Source: Cryobacterium levicorallinum (lineage in GTDB: Bacteria > Actinomycetota > Actinomycetes > Actinomycetales > Microbacteriaceae). From it: a stretch of 64,000 nucleotides of DNA. The stretch is from NCBI RefSeq assembly GCF_004402405.1, contig NZ_SOFE01000014.1, positions 1-64,000 of the forward strand. Direction: 5' to 3'. The first letter of the stretch is position 1, and the number at the start of each line of letters is the position of its first letter. A program made the translations under genes and the position numbers. The notes beneath the pieces were generated by a model. It was not told where the DNA came from. It ran no database searches and was given only the letters and a program-made list of their open reading frames with translations. This document shows, in pieces, positions 24,697 through 34,421 of this stretch.

Positions 24697-26282
24697 TCTG
24701 GTCTTCCCGGATCACCGAACGGTACCTGGCCCAGACGGGCGAGGGCTTCTTCTTGTCGTGCGGCGGGTGCCAGCACGGCTTCCAGATCAGAATCGGGACC
24801 CGGGTCGCATCCGTTTGATGTGGCCGGCCGCTCGAGCAGGTTCTTGCCGAGGTGTTGCGATTCGGGCAGCGCGATCGGGTACACGCCGGTGAAGCAGGCG
24901 GTGCAGAGACGCTCCCGCGGCTGCTCGGTGGCTTCGATCATGCCGTCTTCGGAGAGATAGCCGAGCGAGTCGGCGCCGATCGACTGGCGCACCTCGTCGA
25001 CCTCGAGGCCGGTCGCGATGAGCTCGGCACGACTGGCAAAGTCGATGCCGTAGAAGCACGGCCAGGTGATCGGCGGGCTTGAGATGCGCACGTGTACCTC
25101 GGCGGCGCCGGCCTCCCGCAGCATGCTCACGAGCGCGCGCTGGGTGTTGCCGCGCACGATTGAGTCGTCGACCACGATGAGGCGCTTGCCCTTGATCACG
25201 TTCTTGAGCGGGTTCAACTTCAAACGGATGCCGCGCTGCCGGATGGTCTGCGACGGCGCGATGAAGGTGCGCCCGACGTAGGAATTCTTCACGAGACCCT
25301 GACCGAACGGAATGCCGGACGCCTGCGCGTAGCCGATGGCTGCCGGAGTGCCGGATTCCGGCGTGGGGATCACGAGATCGGCCTCGACCGGGTACTCCGC
25401 CGCGAGCTTGCGACCCATTTCGACCCGCGCCTCGTGCACACCACGACCAGCGATCGTGGTGTCGGGGCGGGCGAGGTAGACGTACTCGAAGACGCAGCCC
25501 TTGGGGTCGGCCTTGGCGAACCGCTGGGTGCGGAGCCCGTTCTCGTCGATCGTGATGAGCTCGCCGGGCTCGACTTCGCGCACGAAGCTCGCGCCGACAA
25601 TGTCGAGGGCTGCGGTTTCGGAGGCGACGACCCAGCCGCGTTCGAGGCGGCCGAGCACGAGCGGGCGAACGCCCTGAGGATCGCGAGCGGCGTAGAGGGT
25701 GGTTTCGTCCATGAACACGAGGCAGTAGGCCCCACGCAGCCGCGGCAGCACCTCGAGCGCCGTGGCCTCGAGGGAGTGATCGAGGTCGCCGGTGAGCAGG
25801 GCGGTGATCACTGCGGTGTCGGTGGTGTTGCCCCTGGCCAGCTCACCGTCGACCTTGGGGTAGCGTTCACGCACGAGTTCGAGTAGCTCAGCCGTGTTGG
25901 TGAGGTTGCCGTTGTGGCCGAGGGCCACCGTTCCGCTCGAGGTGCGGCCGAGGGTTGGCTGGGCGTTCTGCCAGCTCGAGGACCCGGTCGTGGAATAGCG
26001 GGTGTGCCCGACGGCGATGTGCCCGAGCAGGGTACTCAGCGAGGCTTCGTTGAAGACCTGCGAGACCAATCCCATGTCTTTGTAGATGAGGATCTTACTG
26101 CCGTCACTCGTGGCGATTCCGGCCGATTCCTGGCCGCGGTGCTGCAGGGCGTAGAGGCCGAAGTAGCTGAGTTTGGCCACCTCTTCGCCGGGAGCCCAGA
26201 CTCCGAAGACCCCACAAGCGTCTTGTGGGCCCTTCTCGTTGGGAAGAAGATCGTGATTTAACAGTCCGTCGCCACCGGGCAA
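24693..26282 (-). CDS. purF: Amidophosphoribosyltransferase
   Basis: 529 residues. First committed step of purine synthesis, PRPP plus glutamine to phosphoribosylamine. A 22-residue propeptide precedes the nucleophile Cys23 (QDACGVFGVW), so the mature enzyme needs self-cleavage. Class II glutaminase domain with LQHRGQESAG and GHTRYSTTG; PRPP motif IVVDDSIVRGNT; C-terminal CFTGVYP cysteines suggest the Fe-S form. It starts at a TTG (26280-26282) with GAGG eight bases upstream, overlapping the end of the gene before. Confidence 0.97.
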   Translation of the reverse strand: MPGGDGLLNHDLLPNEKGPQDACGVFGVWAPGEEVAKLSYFGLYALQHRGQESAGIATSDGSKILIYKDMGLVSQVFNEASLSTLLGHIAVGHTRYSTTGSSSWQNAQPTLGRTSSGTVALGHNGNLTNTAELLELVRERYPKVDGELARGNTTDTAVITALLTGDLDHSLEATALEVLPRLRGAYCLVFMDETTLYAARDPQGVRPLVLGRLERGWVVASETAALDIVGASFVREVEPGELITIDENGLRTQRFAKADPKGCVFEYVYLARPDTTIAGRGVHEARVEMGRKLAAEYPVEADLVIPTPESGTPAAIGYAQASGIPFGQGLVKNSYVGRTFIAPSQTIRQRGIRLKLNPLKNVIKGKRLIVVDDSIVRGNTQRALVSMLREAGAAEVHVRISSPPITWPCFYGIDFASRAELIATGLEVDEVRQSIGADSLGYLSEDGMIEATEQPRERLCTACFTGVYPIALPESQHLGKNLLERPATSNGCDPGPDSDLEAVLAPAARQEEALARLGQVPFGDPGRPE

Positions 26283-26294
26283 GCCGCAGCCTCT

Positions 26295-26699
26295 TTACTT
26301 CTCGTTGAACGTGGGGAATTCGTCATCGGGGGTGCCGGAGCCAGGCTCAGCGGCACGCAATTCGCTTGTGGTACTGACACCGTTCGTGTCCAGTCTATCC
26401 GCGACGACCGACATCTTGGAGCGGCCGATGATTCGGTCGATCACGAGGGCCACCACCGCGCCGAGCGCAGTGCCGATGGCGACGCCGCCGAGCAGCAGAA
26501 AGCCGAAGATTTGCATCCGTTCGTACTCCGCGGTCTCCGGGAAGGAGACGGTGAGAATGAGCGAGAGCAGCACCCCCACGATGGCGCCGAGCAACATGAA
26601 ATTGCGGTACCGCGGGGCTCGGTGCAGGGTCACGGTCGCCTCGGCGCGCACGATCTCGTTCTCGGCCGACGGGTTCTGGGGCTGCTCAGAAGAACTCAC
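26295..26699 (-). CDS. Small two-span membrane protein upstream of purF
   Basis: 134 residues with two hydrophobic spans (FMLLGAIVGVLLSLILTV; FGFLLLGGVAIGTALGAVVA) and polar ends. Homologues sit before purF in many actinobacteria and are sometimes mislabelled Trk potassium transporter; no transport motif is present. GTG start after AGGAG. Probably co-transcribed with purF and purM; function unknown. Confidence 0.75.
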   Translation of the reverse strand: MSSSEQPQNPSAENEIVRAEATVTLHRAPRYRNFMLLGAIVGVLLSLILTVSFPETAEYERMQIFGFLLLGGVAIGTALGAVVALVIDRIIGRSKMSVVADRLDTNGVSTTSELRAAEPGSGTPDDEFPTFNEK

Positions 26700-26737
26700 G
26701 CTCCTATTGTCCCATGAGCGGATGCGAGACTGACTCT

Positions 26738-27655
26738 ATGAACTCGATTGCGGTACTCGGAAGCGCCAACATGGACCTCGTCGTGCGGCAGTCGCGCCTG
26801 CCCCGACCAGGCGAGACGATTTTCGGGGCTGGCTTCAGCACGGTTCCCGGTGGGAAAGGACTCAACCAGGCGGTCGCCGCGGCCCGGTTGGGCGAGGCCG
26901 TGAACTTTCTAGGAGCGGTGGGAGCGGATGCCTACGGGAGCGAGCTGCGCGCGCTGATGCTGGCCGAGGGTATCCGTTCTGACGGCCTCGCGATAGCGGA
27001 TGCCCCCACCGGCACCGCCCACATCTCCGTCGTGGACAGTGGCGAGAACTCGATCGTGGTGGTGTCGGGCGCGAACGCCGCGGTCACGACGCTGAGCGAG
27101 GCGCAGCGGGCGGCGATCACGGAGTCGGCGTTTCTGGTGATGCAGTGCGAGCTGCCGATCTCGGTACTGGTCGAGGGGATCGCCGCGGCCCACGCCGCCG
27201 GAGTGTTCACCGTGCTGACCCCGGCGCCGGTCATGCCGCTGCCCGAGGGGTTTCTCGCCTCGGTCGACCTCGTGGTTCCGAACCAGATTGAGGCCGCCGA
27301 ACTCACCGGGGAAAGCGACCCGGTACGAGCCGCCGAGGTACTCAGCGCTGACCAGACCTGGGCGATCGTGACGCTGGGTTCGGAAGGTTCGGTCGTCGCC
27401 TATGACGGCGAGGTCCTCGGACTCGCACCGGCCCGGCCTGTGACGGCCGTCGATACGACCGCGGCCGGCGACACCTTCGTCGGGGCGCTTGTGGCGCGCC
27501 TGGCGGCGGGATACGTCCGTGGCACGGCCGTATCGCCGGACGAGATGATCGAGGCCGTGCGTTTCGCGACCGTCGCGTCGTCGATCGCGGTGACCAGAGC
27601 GGGGGCGACCTCGTCGATGCCTACCCGCGACGAAGTAGAGGCAATCCTCGTCTAG
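26738..27655 (+). CDS. rbsK: Ribokinase (PfkB family sugar kinase)
   Basis: 305 residues. Phosphorylates ribose or a related sugar, feeding PRPP and so purines. GSANMDLVVRQ at the N-terminus, PGGKGLNQAVAAARLG near residue 38, ending VDTTAAGDTFVGALVARLA with the catalytic Asp near 248; the usual TGAGDTF reads TAAGDTF. Start set at the ATG at 26738, where the family begins. No sugar transporter is adjacent. Confidence 0.85.
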   Translation: MNSIAVLGSANMDLVVRQSRLPRPGETIFGAGFSTVPGGKGLNQAVAAARLGEAVNFLGAVGADAYGSELRALMLAEGIRSDGLAIADAPTGTAHISVVDSGENSIVVVSGANAAVTTLSEAQRAAITESAFLVMQCELPISVLVEGIAAAHAAGVFTVLTPAPVMPLPEGFLASVDLVVPNQIEAAELTGESDPVRAAEVLSADQTWAIVTLGSEGSVVAYDGEVLGLAPARPVTAVDTTAAGDTFVGALVARLAAGYVRGTAVSPDEMIEAVRFATVASSIAVTRAGATSSMPTRDEVEAILV

Positions 27656-27750
27656 CACGTTCGCAAAAGCGCACAAACGCCCATTTGACAACGAGACCTG
27701 AACCTCGCCAAGGGACCGAAGATGGCATCTCGCGCCATCAAGGCGCGCCG

Positions 27751-28119
27751 CTAGTGCAGGAGCAGCACGGGCACGTGGCCGGTCAGGTCGGCGCGGGCCC
27801 CGGAGGCGTGGATGGCCCCCGACGTGACACCATCGGCGAAGGCGAGGGTGCCGGTGGCGAGGCCAAGCCAGGTGGCGACATCCATTTCGACCACATTGGG
27901 CGGCGTGCCACGGGTGTGCCGGGGGCCCTCGATGCACTGCGTGGCGCCAAATGGCGGCACGCGCACCTCGAGGGTGTTTCCTTCGGCCTGTTCGGCCAGC
28001 AGTTGCAGGGTGTAGCGCACCGCTTGGGCGCGGATATCCCGGCTCGCGGCGCAGCCGCCCTCGAGCGCTGCCCCCACGGCCGCCCGGCCGGCTCCGTCGT
28101 CGATGCGCGCTCGTGCCAT
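27751..28119 (-). CDS. Sterol carrier (SCP2) family protein
   Basis: 122 residues, MARARIDDGAGRAAVGAAL then VRVPPFGATQCIEGPRHTRG and VVEMDVATWLGLATG. This short SCP2-like family is typically found beside purD or purF in actinobacteria. It may bind a hydrophobic ligand; role unknown. The ATG at 28117-28119 follows TGGAG. The frame remains open upstream to 28284 but that part is unlike the family. Confidence 0.8.
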   Translation of the reverse strand: MARARIDDGAGRAAVGAALEGGCAASRDIRAQAVRYTLQLLAEQAEGNTLEVRVPPFGATQCIEGPRHTRGTPPNVVEMDVATWLGLATGTLAFADGVTSGAIHASGARADLTGHVPVLLLH

Positions 28120-28384
28120 GGCTCCAGTCTGCCGGATCAGGCGGCGGGCGTGTACTCCACGACGGCGAGAACGATGTTCGGCAAACCTGGCGGACATCCA
28201 ATTTGTGCTCTGGGTGAGCGCGATGATGCGCGCGTCCGCGTATGGAATCAGCGCGCGGTGCAACGCCTCGATGGCGGCTTCCAACCGGTAGCCGGGGACG
28301 CTGACGGTAACGAGAGTCCGGGATTAGGGGCATGCCCATATCCCAGTGCCGTGGCGGGCCCGAGGCATCGGGTAGCCTGAAACG
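28120..28384. other. Divergent region, SCP2-like gene and purD
   Basis: 265 bases. A minus-strand frame runs through it to a TTG at 28284 and looks protein-like (LEAAIEALHRALIPYADARI), but it has no proper start or ribosome site and continues straight into the SCP2-like gene. It may be a decayed gene end. TAGCCT at 28373-28378 is the likely -10 of purD. Confidence 0.35.
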
Positions 28385-29650
28385 GTGAAAATTCTGGTCC
28401 TTGGTTCCGGTGCCCGCGAGCACGCCATCATCACCGCGCTGCTCCGTGAGGAGCCGCGGCCCAGCGTCGAGTGCGCCCCCGGCAACGCCGGAATCGCGGC
28501 CCAGGTGCCGGTTGTCGCTCTCGATCCGAACGACCCGGTCACCGTGACCGACTATGCGGTGCTGCACAGCATCGAGCTCGTCGTGATCGGTCCGGAGGCT
28601 CCGCTCGTGGCCGGTGTCGCCGACGCCCTGCGCGCCCGCGGCATCGCCGTGTTTGGGCCGGACAAAGCCGCCGCAGCCCTCGAAGGCAGCAAAACCTTCG
28701 CCAAACGCATCATGGATGCGGCCGGCGTTCCCACCGGCCGTGCCGTGCGTGCCGGTACCCTGGCCGAGGCCGAAACCGCCCTCGACGAGTTCGGCGCCCC
28801 CTATGTGGTGAAGGCGGATGGCCTCGCCGCGGGCAAGGGCGTGCTGGTCACCACTGACCGCGACGCCGCGATCAGTCACGCGACCTTCTGGCTCGAACAC
28901 GGCAGCGTTTTGATCGAAGAATTTCTCGATGGCCAGGAGATTTCGCTCTTTCTGCTCAGCGACGGCGAGAACGTGCTGCCGCTCTCCCCCGCTCAGGACT
29001 ACAAGCGCGCCCTGGACAACGATGCCGGCCCCAACACCGGAGGCATGGGCGCGTACTCCCCGCTGCCCTGGCTCGACGCCCAGTTCGGCAGCGAGAACGC
29101 GTTCGTCGACGAGATCATCGAAACCGTCGCGCTGCCGACCGTGCGCCAGCTCTCGTCCGAGGGCACCCCGTTCGTCGGCCTGCTCTACTGCGGCCTTATT
29201 TTGACGGATGCCGGCATTCGCGTCATCGAATTCAACGCGCGTTTCGGGGATCCAGAGACTCAGGTCGTGCTGCCGCGCCTGGTCACGCCGCTCTCCGGGC
29301 TGCTGTTCGCCGCGGCGACCGGCCTGCTCGGCGGGCTGCCCCGGCCGGTTTTTTCGGCCGACGTGGCCGTCACCGTCGTTCTCGCGAGCGAAAATTACCC
29401 CCAAGAGCCGCTCGTCGAGCGCGAAATCACCGGGCTCGACGCCGCCCTGGCCGTGGACGGCGTCACGATCGCGCACGCTGCGACCCGGCTCGTTGACGGC
29501 GCGCTCGTGTCGACCGGCGGCCGGGTGCTCAGCGTTGTCGCTGTCGGGGCTTCCTTCGCCGAGGCTCGCGCCGTCGCCTACGAGGCTCTCGGGCACGTGT
29601 CCCTGGCCGGCGCGCACTTTCGCACGGATATCGCTGCCCGGGTCGCCTGA
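28385..29650 (+). CDS. purD: Phosphoribosylamine-glycine ligase
   Basis: 421 residues. ATP-grasp ligase of purine step two. [76 protein letters not shown] and [13 protein letters not shown] are all present. TAGCCT ends six bases before the GTG and no Shine-Dalgarno is seen, indicating a leaderless message. Confidence 0.97.
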   Translation: MKILVLGSGAREHAIITALLREEPRPSVECAPGNAGIAAQVPVVALDPNDPVTVTDYAVLHSIELVVIGPEAPLVAGVADALRARGIAVFGPDKAAAALEGSKTFAKRIMDAAGVPTGRAVRAGTLAEAETALDEFGAPYVVKADGLAAGKGVLVTTDRDAAISHATFWLEHGSVLIEEFLDGQEISLFLLSDGENVLPLSPAQDYKRALDNDAGPNTGGMGAYSPLPWLDAQFGSENAFVDEIIETVALPTVRQLSSEGTPFVGLLYCGLILTDAGIRVIEFNARFGDPETQVVLPRLVTPLSGLLFAAATGLLGGLPRPVFSADVAVTVVLASENYPQEPLVEREITGLDAALAVDGVTIAHAATRLVDGALVSTGGRVLSVVAVGASFAEARAVAYEALGHVSLAGAHFRTDIAARVA

Positions 29651-29803
29651 GTCCCCGCGCCGGCGCCGTCCCCACTCGTGCCGTGCATAACTGCTGCAAT
29701 TTGCTGACGGTCGCCAGAACTTCCCCGTCTTTGCGGGAGCGCCGCCCGCCGAGCAGATTTTCTGCAGGAGTTGTGTGCACTGGAGATGCGGGAGAATGAA
29801 CGG

Positions 29804-30763
29804 GTGAGCCAATCTGAGCACGAGTCCCCCGCATCCGCTGCCGCCGTCCTCGACGGGTGGACGCTCGTCTACTCGGGCAAGGTGCGCGACCTCTACGTTG
29901 AATCAAGCGGTATCGAGACAGCGGATGCCGCCCCCTCCCTCGAGACAGCCTCACGTGTGCTCGTGGTCGCCAGCGACCGGGTGAGCGCCTTCGACCACGT
30001 ACTCGAGCCCGGCATCCCGGGCAAGGGCGCACTGCTGACCACTCTGAGCCTGTGGTGGTTCGACCGGTTGCGCGACGTTCCCAACCACCTCGTCGCCGAC
30101 CATGAATTGGTCGGCAACTCGGTGCGCGAGCTGATTCCCGCCGCCGTGGCCGGCCGAGCCATGCTCTGCCGCACCCTCGACATGTACCCGATCGAGTGCG
30201 TCGTGCGCGGCTACCTCACCGGCAGCGGCTGGAAGGAATACCGCCAGTCTCAGTCGGTGTGCGGCATTGCGCTTCCGGCCGGCCTGCAGAATGGTGACCG
30301 ACTGCCCGAACCCATCTACACTCCGGCGTGGAAGGCCCCAATGGGTCAGCACGACGAGAACATCTCCTTCGAGCGCACGGTCGAGCTCGTCGGCGCGCAG
30401 GTCGCCGCCGAGCTGCGTGACCTGTCGCTCGCCCTGTTCGCGACCGCCAGCGCGATCGCGGAACAGGCCGGCGTCATTCTCGCCGACACCAAGTTCGAGT
30501 TCGGCGCCGACCGGCAGACCGGGGTGACCGTGCTCGCCGACGAGGTCTTCACGAGCGACTCCAGTCGGTACTGGGATGCCGAAGCCTGGAAGACGGGCAC
30601 CACGCCGGAGACCCGGATGGCGAGCTTCGACAAGCAGATCGTGCGCAACTGGCTCGCCGCGCACTGGGACGGCGCCGGCACCCCGCCGGTACTGCCGAGC
30701 GAAATCGTCGAGCAGACCGCGGCCCGCTACCGCGAGTTGCTCGAGCGCCTGTCACGGGCCTGA
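29804..30763 (+). CDS. purC: Phosphoribosylaminoimidazole-succinocarboxamide synthase
   Basis: 319 residues, the long actinobacterial form. Joins CAIR and aspartate. LVYSGKVRDLY, ASDRVSAFDHVLEPGIPGKG, IECVVRGYLTGSGWKEY, NGDRLPEPIYTPAWKA and DTKFEFG are diagnostic. The GTG at 29804 is preceded by GGGAG; an ATG at 29786 is an alternative. It follows purD by 153 bases, so the two could share a transcript. Confidence 0.96.
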   Translation: MSQSEHESPASAAAVLDGWTLVYSGKVRDLYVESSGIETADAAPSLETASRVLVVASDRVSAFDHVLEPGIPGKGALLTTLSLWWFDRLRDVPNHLVADHELVGNSVRELIPAAVAGRAMLCRTLDMYPIECVVRGYLTGSGWKEYRQSQSVCGIALPAGLQNGDRLPEPIYTPAWKAPMGQHDENISFERTVELVGAQVAAELRDLSLALFATASAIAEQAGVILADTKFEFGADRQTGVTVLADEVFTSDSSRYWDAEAWKTGTTPETRMASFDKQIVRNWLAAHWDGAGTPPVLPSEIVEQTAARYRELLERLSRA

Positions 30764-30893
30764 CCCGTCGCGGCGCTGAGGCATCTGTCGGCGCACGACG
30801 CCCTGCGCGCCGCAACCGGCGCGGCCCGCAGTCGGGGGAGCATAACTGCGCGGATCGCGGAATAGCCCGGGCGACGCCTAAGTTGTGCCTGCT

Positions 30894-31808
30894 GTGACCC
30901 TAACTGCGAAAGATCTGCTGGCCGCCGACACCGGAATGGGCGCCGTGACCCTGCGCGTGGGCCGCCTCGACGCCATGATCGCGTACTACCGCGACATCGT
31001 GACCCTCGACCTCATCAGCCAGGACGGCCCCGTCGCCGTGCTCGGCCGCGGTCCTGTTCCACTCGTCATTTTGCAGCACGCCCCCGAGCTCAGGGCCGCC
31101 GAACCGCGCTCGGCCGGGCTGTACCACACGGCCATTCTGTTCGACACGCAGGCCGACCTCGCCGCTGCGGTGTACTCGATCGGCACGAAATCCCCCGAAA
31201 CGTTCACCGGCAGCGCGGATCACCTGGTCAGCCAGGCCTTCTACTTCACCGACCCGGAGGGCAACGGCATCGAGTTGTACTGGGACCGCGATCGCACACT
31301 GTGGAGCTGGACCCACGGCCAGGTCGAAATGGCCTCGCTCTACCTCGATCCGAACGCATTCATTTCGGAGCATATGTCGGAGCGGCCGAGCACGGGACAC
31401 GCGATCGTCGGCCACGTGCACCTCTCGGTTGGCGATGTTGCCAGTGCCCGCGAGTTCTACGTGAACCGACTCGGCTTCGAGGCGACCGCGAACTTCGGCC
31501 CCTCCGCCCTGTTCGTCTCGGCCGGCGGCTACCACCACCACATGGCCATGAACACCTGGGAGAGCTCGGGCAGCGGCAAGCGCCGCCTGGCCCTCGGTCT
31601 GGGCGAGGTCAGCATTATCGTGCCAAGCACTGACGACGTGGGTGCCCTCAACGAGCGCCTGGACCACTACAACGTCGACACCCGTCACGACGGGCAGACC
31701 CTTCGCTTCGACGACCCCTGGGCCAACCGTATCCGCGTGCGCGCGGCGGATGTCGCTGAAACTCCAGGCGCCACCGCATCCGCCGCGGACCCCGTCGCCA
31801 TGCCGTAG
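30894..31808 (+). CDS. Two-domain VOC (glyoxalase / extradiol dioxygenase-like) protein
   Basis: 304 residues with two vicinal-oxygen-chelate modules: one from about residue 13 with LYHTAILF and DPEGNGIELYWDR, the other with GHVHLSVGDVASAREFYV and GGYHHHMAMNTWES. It resembles Bacillus CatE, catechol 2,3-dioxygenase. The second His and the Glu of a metal site are visible, so ring cleavage or a related reaction is possible; substrate unknown. TAAGTT at 30879-30884 is nine bases before the GTG at 30894, favouring this leaderless start over the GTG at 30885. Convergent with a TetR gene. Confidence 0.8.
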   Translation: MTLTAKDLLAADTGMGAVTLRVGRLDAMIAYYRDIVTLDLISQDGPVAVLGRGPVPLVILQHAPELRAAEPRSAGLYHTAILFDTQADLAAAVYSIGTKSPETFTGSADHLVSQAFYFTDPEGNGIELYWDRDRTLWSWTHGQVEMASLYLDPNAFISEHMSERPSTGHAIVGHVHLSVGDVASAREFYVNRLGFEATANFGPSALFVSAGGYHHHMAMNTWESSGSGKRRLALGLGEVSIIVPSTDDVGALNERLDHYNVDTRHDGQTLRFDDPWANRIRVRAADVAETPGATASAADPVAMP

Positions 31809-31845
31809 CTTCCCGGAGAGCAACGAGCGACGCTTCCGGTGACGT

Positions 31846-32559
31846 TCAGCGGGCGGCGCGGGCCGCCCGCCGGGTGAGGCCGTGCACGGTCGCCCGGTAG
31901 TCCTGCACGTTGAGCGGGCGACCGGGCAGCTTCGGTCGGGGCGCATCCGCCGCACGCAGGCCGTCGAGCACGATCGACAGCTGACGCCGCCACTGACCGG
32001 CGTAGCCGTCGCCGAGACTGCCGAGCGATCCGACCATCGTGACGAGCACGGCGAGATCGACCGCGTCGACGTCGCGGCGCAGGGTACCGTCCTTCTTCGC
32101 ACGAGCGACCAGGCTTGCGATGAAGCCGTCGAACTCGGCGGCCGGCCGTGCCGACGGGTCGAGCTGGGCCATGCGCCGCAGTATCGGCGGCAGCGACGGG
32201 TCAGCGACCAGCCATTCGGCGACCCGTTCGGTGTAGACGACGAGCGCGTCCCACGGTGTGGGCGCGGCCTCGATCTCACCGCGCACCGCGTGCAGCTCAG
32301 CCAAGGCCAGGTCGTAGAGGGTGCGCACCAGATCGTCTCTGGTCGCAAAGTTGCGGTACAGGGTAGCCACGCCGACCTCGGCCTGGCGGGCGATCTCTTC
32401 GAGCGATGCGTCGACGCCGTGCTGCGCGATCAGAGCGCGCGCGCTGATGATGAGACGGTCGCGGTTCAGCCGGGCGTCGCGGCGACGCGGCGGCGTGCTT
32501 CGCTCGGCAGCCGAGGCAACCGGTAAGCCATCCTGGGGCTTTCGGGTCGGCGAGGTCAT
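31846..32559 (-). CDS. TetR family regulator, divergent from the kynurenine operon
   Basis: 237 residues. N-terminal helix-turn-helix (IISARALIAQHGVDASLEEIARQAEVGVATLYRNF in shortened form, residues about 38-75) and a C-terminal regulator domain with IEAAPTPWDALVVYTERV. The gap to kynA is 96 bases and contains an inverted repeat at 32603-32622, so it may repress kynA. TAGACT at 32567-32572, seven bases before the ATG, indicates a leaderless start. Confidence 0.82.
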   Translation of the reverse strand: MTSPTRKPQDGLPVASAAERSTPPRRRDARLNRDRLIISARALIAQHGVDASLEEIARQAEVGVATLYRNFATRDDLVRTLYDLALAELHAVRGEIEAAPTPWDALVVYTERVAEWLVADPSLPPILRRMAQLDPSARPAAEFDGFIASLVARAKKDGTLRRDVDAVDLAVLVTMVGSLGSLGDGYAGQWRRQLSIVLDGLRAADAPRPKLPGRPLNVQDYRATVHGLTRRAARAAR

Positions 32560-32602
32560 GCGGTCCAGTCTAGAACTTCGCCCTGTGCGCTTCGTCCCCG
32601 GT

Positions 32603-32622
32603 GTTGCGCCCGCCGCCGCAAC
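32603..32622. promoter_or_regulatory. Candidate TetR operator in the TetR-kynA gap
   Basis: GTTGCG, eight bases, CGCAAC: a perfect 6-bp inverted repeat in the 96-base gap between the TetR start and the kynA start. Short arms in GC-rich sequence make this tentative. Confidence 0.35.
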
Positions 32623-32655
32623 GTGCGCACAATTTGAACAAGCCGAACGGAACCC

Positions 32656-33510
32656 ATGACCCTCAAAAACAACACCCGCGATTTCGACCCCGAGATCGTC
32701 ACCGATTTTCGAGAGAAGATGAGCTATGGGACCTACCTTGACCTTCCCGTTCTGCTCGCTGCGCAGAATCCGGTCAGCGTTCCGGAACACCACGATGAGC
32801 TGTTGTTCATTATTCAGCACCAGACCACCGAACTATGGCTCAAGCTCATGCTGCATGAGCTTCGCGCAGCCATCGAAGCGCTGCGCCAGGATCAACTCGC
32901 GCCGGCCCTCAAGGGCATTGCCCGGGTCAAACACATCCAGCGCACACTGACCGAGCAGTGGTCGGTGCTCGCCACCCTCACCCCGACTGAATACGCGCAG
33001 TTTCGGCACTTTCTCGGTAATTCGAGCGGGTTTCAGTCGTACCAGTACCGTGCGGTCGAATTCGCCCTGGGCAACAAGAACCGCCGCATGCTGACGGTCT
33101 TTGAAGCGGATGCCCCGGCTCACGCCCTGCTGACCGACATGCTCGAGGCACCGAGCCTGTACGACGAATTTCTCCGTTACCTGCACCGCGCGGGCTTCGA
33201 CATTCCGGCCGCCATCCGGGGCCGCGACGTCACCGAGGCCTGGACGTTTCACCCCGAACTCGTTCATACTTTTCGCGGAATATACGAGAACGCGTCCCAG
33301 AATTGGGCCGCCTACGAGGCCTGCGAAGAACTCGTCGACCTTGAAGACAACTTTCAGCTCTGGCGCTTTCGCCACTTGAAGACCGTGCAGCGCATTATCG
33401 GTATGAAGCACGGCACCGGCGGTTCGAGCGGCGCGGCCTTTCTGCAAAAGGCCCTCGAGCTCACGTTCTTTCCGGAGCTGTTCGCGGTGCGCACGGAGAT
33501 CGGAGCGTGA
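32656..33510 (+). CDS. kynA: Tryptophan 2,3-dioxygenase
   Basis: 284 residues. Heme enzyme opening tryptophan to N-formylkynurenine. MSYGTYLDLPVLLAAQNPVS, HHDELLFIIQHQTTELWLKL, QYRAVEFALGNKNRRML and ending KTVQRIIGMKHGTGGSSGAAFL match the family, including the heme-ligand His in the C-terminal part. The first gene of a tightly packed operon; GTGA overlap with the next gene. Confidence 0.97.
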   Translation: MTLKNNTRDFDPEIVTDFREKMSYGTYLDLPVLLAAQNPVSVPEHHDELLFIIQHQTTELWLKLMLHELRAAIEALRQDQLAPALKGIARVKHIQRTLTEQWSVLATLTPTEYAQFRHFLGNSSGFQSYQYRAVEFALGNKNRRMLTVFEADAPAHALLTDMLEAPSLYDEFLRYLHRAGFDIPAAIRGRDVTEAWTFHPELVHTFRGIYENASQNWAAYEACEELVDLEDNFQLWRFRHLKTVQRIIGMKHGTGGSSGAAFLQKALELTFFPELFAVRTEIGA

Positions 33511-34421
33511 CCGGCCAGTCCTTTCATGGGCACTTTCTGCACGGGCGGGGCGCGGTCTATCGAGGGTTTCTCGACGCCCACGTGCACCTGGCCCTGATTG
33601 ATCCGGGCCAGCTGGTCGACGGCGGCATCGCCCGCGTGATCGACCTCGGCGGCTGGCTGCCGAACGGCAAACGCGAAGACATGCCCGATGTAGCATATGC
33701 CTACCAATTCCTCACGGCGCCGGGCGGCTACCCGAGCCAGGCTGGTTGGGCCGAACCCGGTTGGTGCCGGGAGATTGCAACAGCCGCGGATGCTGCGGCG
33801 GCAGTCGATTTACAGGCCGCGGCGGGGGCATCCGTTTTGAAGGTCACGCTGAATGCCGTGGCCGGTCCGGTGTTGAATGCCAAGGGACTGACCGCGGCGG
33901 TCGATCGGGCCCACGAATGCGGGCTGCCGGTCGTGGCGCACGCCGAGGGCGCCGGGCAGGCCGATCGGGCCTTCGCCGCGGGAGTCGATGCGTTCGCGCA
34001 CACGCCGTTTTCGGAGCGCCTCGCCGACGATCTGGTGACGGCGATGGCGGCCAGCATGACTTGGATCAGCACCCTGGACATTCACGGCTGGGGCACGCCG
34101 ACCGAAGCCTTCGATATCGCCAGTGACAACCTGCACCGGTTTCACGCCGCCGGCGGTCGAGTGCTGTACGGCACCGACCTCGGCAACGGGCCGCTCGTGC
34201 TCGGCATTAACCGTCGGGAAATCAGCGCCCTGCTCGGCGCCGGGCTGACCCCCGACGACGTGTTGGACGCCCTGTGCCCGCGCGCACCGCTCGGTCTGGC
34301 CCTCGCTGACACGCGGGTGACCTTCATTCCCGGCGAGCGACCACGCGATCCAGACGAATTTACCGAGTGGCTCGGCAGCGCCCGCGCCCTCACCCACTCA
34401 GAACTCGAGGTACTCGAATGA
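33507..34421 (+). CDS. Amidohydrolase in the formamidase position of the kynurenine operon
   Basis: 304 residues. Metal-dependent amidohydrolase: FLDAHVHLALID (HxH) near residue 24, a KVTLNA lysine, VVAHAEG, FAHTPFSE and the late Asp in YGTDLGNGPLV. It overlaps kynA by GTGA and kynU by ATGA, so the three products are made together. The missing step between them is removal of formate from N-formylkynurenine, normally done by KynB or an AfmID-type esterase, neither present here. I infer this enzyme does it. It is not a homologue of KynB. A role on another kynurenine-route amide is possible. Confidence 0.7.
   Translation: MTGQSFHGHFLHGRGAVYRGFLDAHVHLALIDPGQLVDGGIARVIDLGGWLPNGKREDMPDVAYAYQFLTAPGGYPSQAGWAEPGWCREIATAADAAAAVDLQAAAGASVLKVTLNAVAGPVLNAKGLTAAVDRAHECGLPVVAHAEGAGQADRAFAAGVDAFAHTPFSERLADDLVTAMAASMTWISTLDIHGWGTPTEAFDIASDNLHRFHAAGGRVLYGTDLGNGPLVLGINRREISALLGAGLTPDDVLDALCPRAPLGLALADTRVTFIPGERPRDPDEFTEWLGSARALTHSELEVLE

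Noticed and set aside
28120..28284. Extension of the SCP2-like protein, or a separate gene upstream of it
   Set aside because: Only a TTG start, no ribosome site, and the SCP2 family begins at the later ATG; listed only as a possible remnant.
26909..29821. 970-residue minus-strand open frame
   Set aside because: Runs through rbsK, the SCP2-like gene and purD in the wrong frame; an artefact of few stop codons in high-GC DNA.
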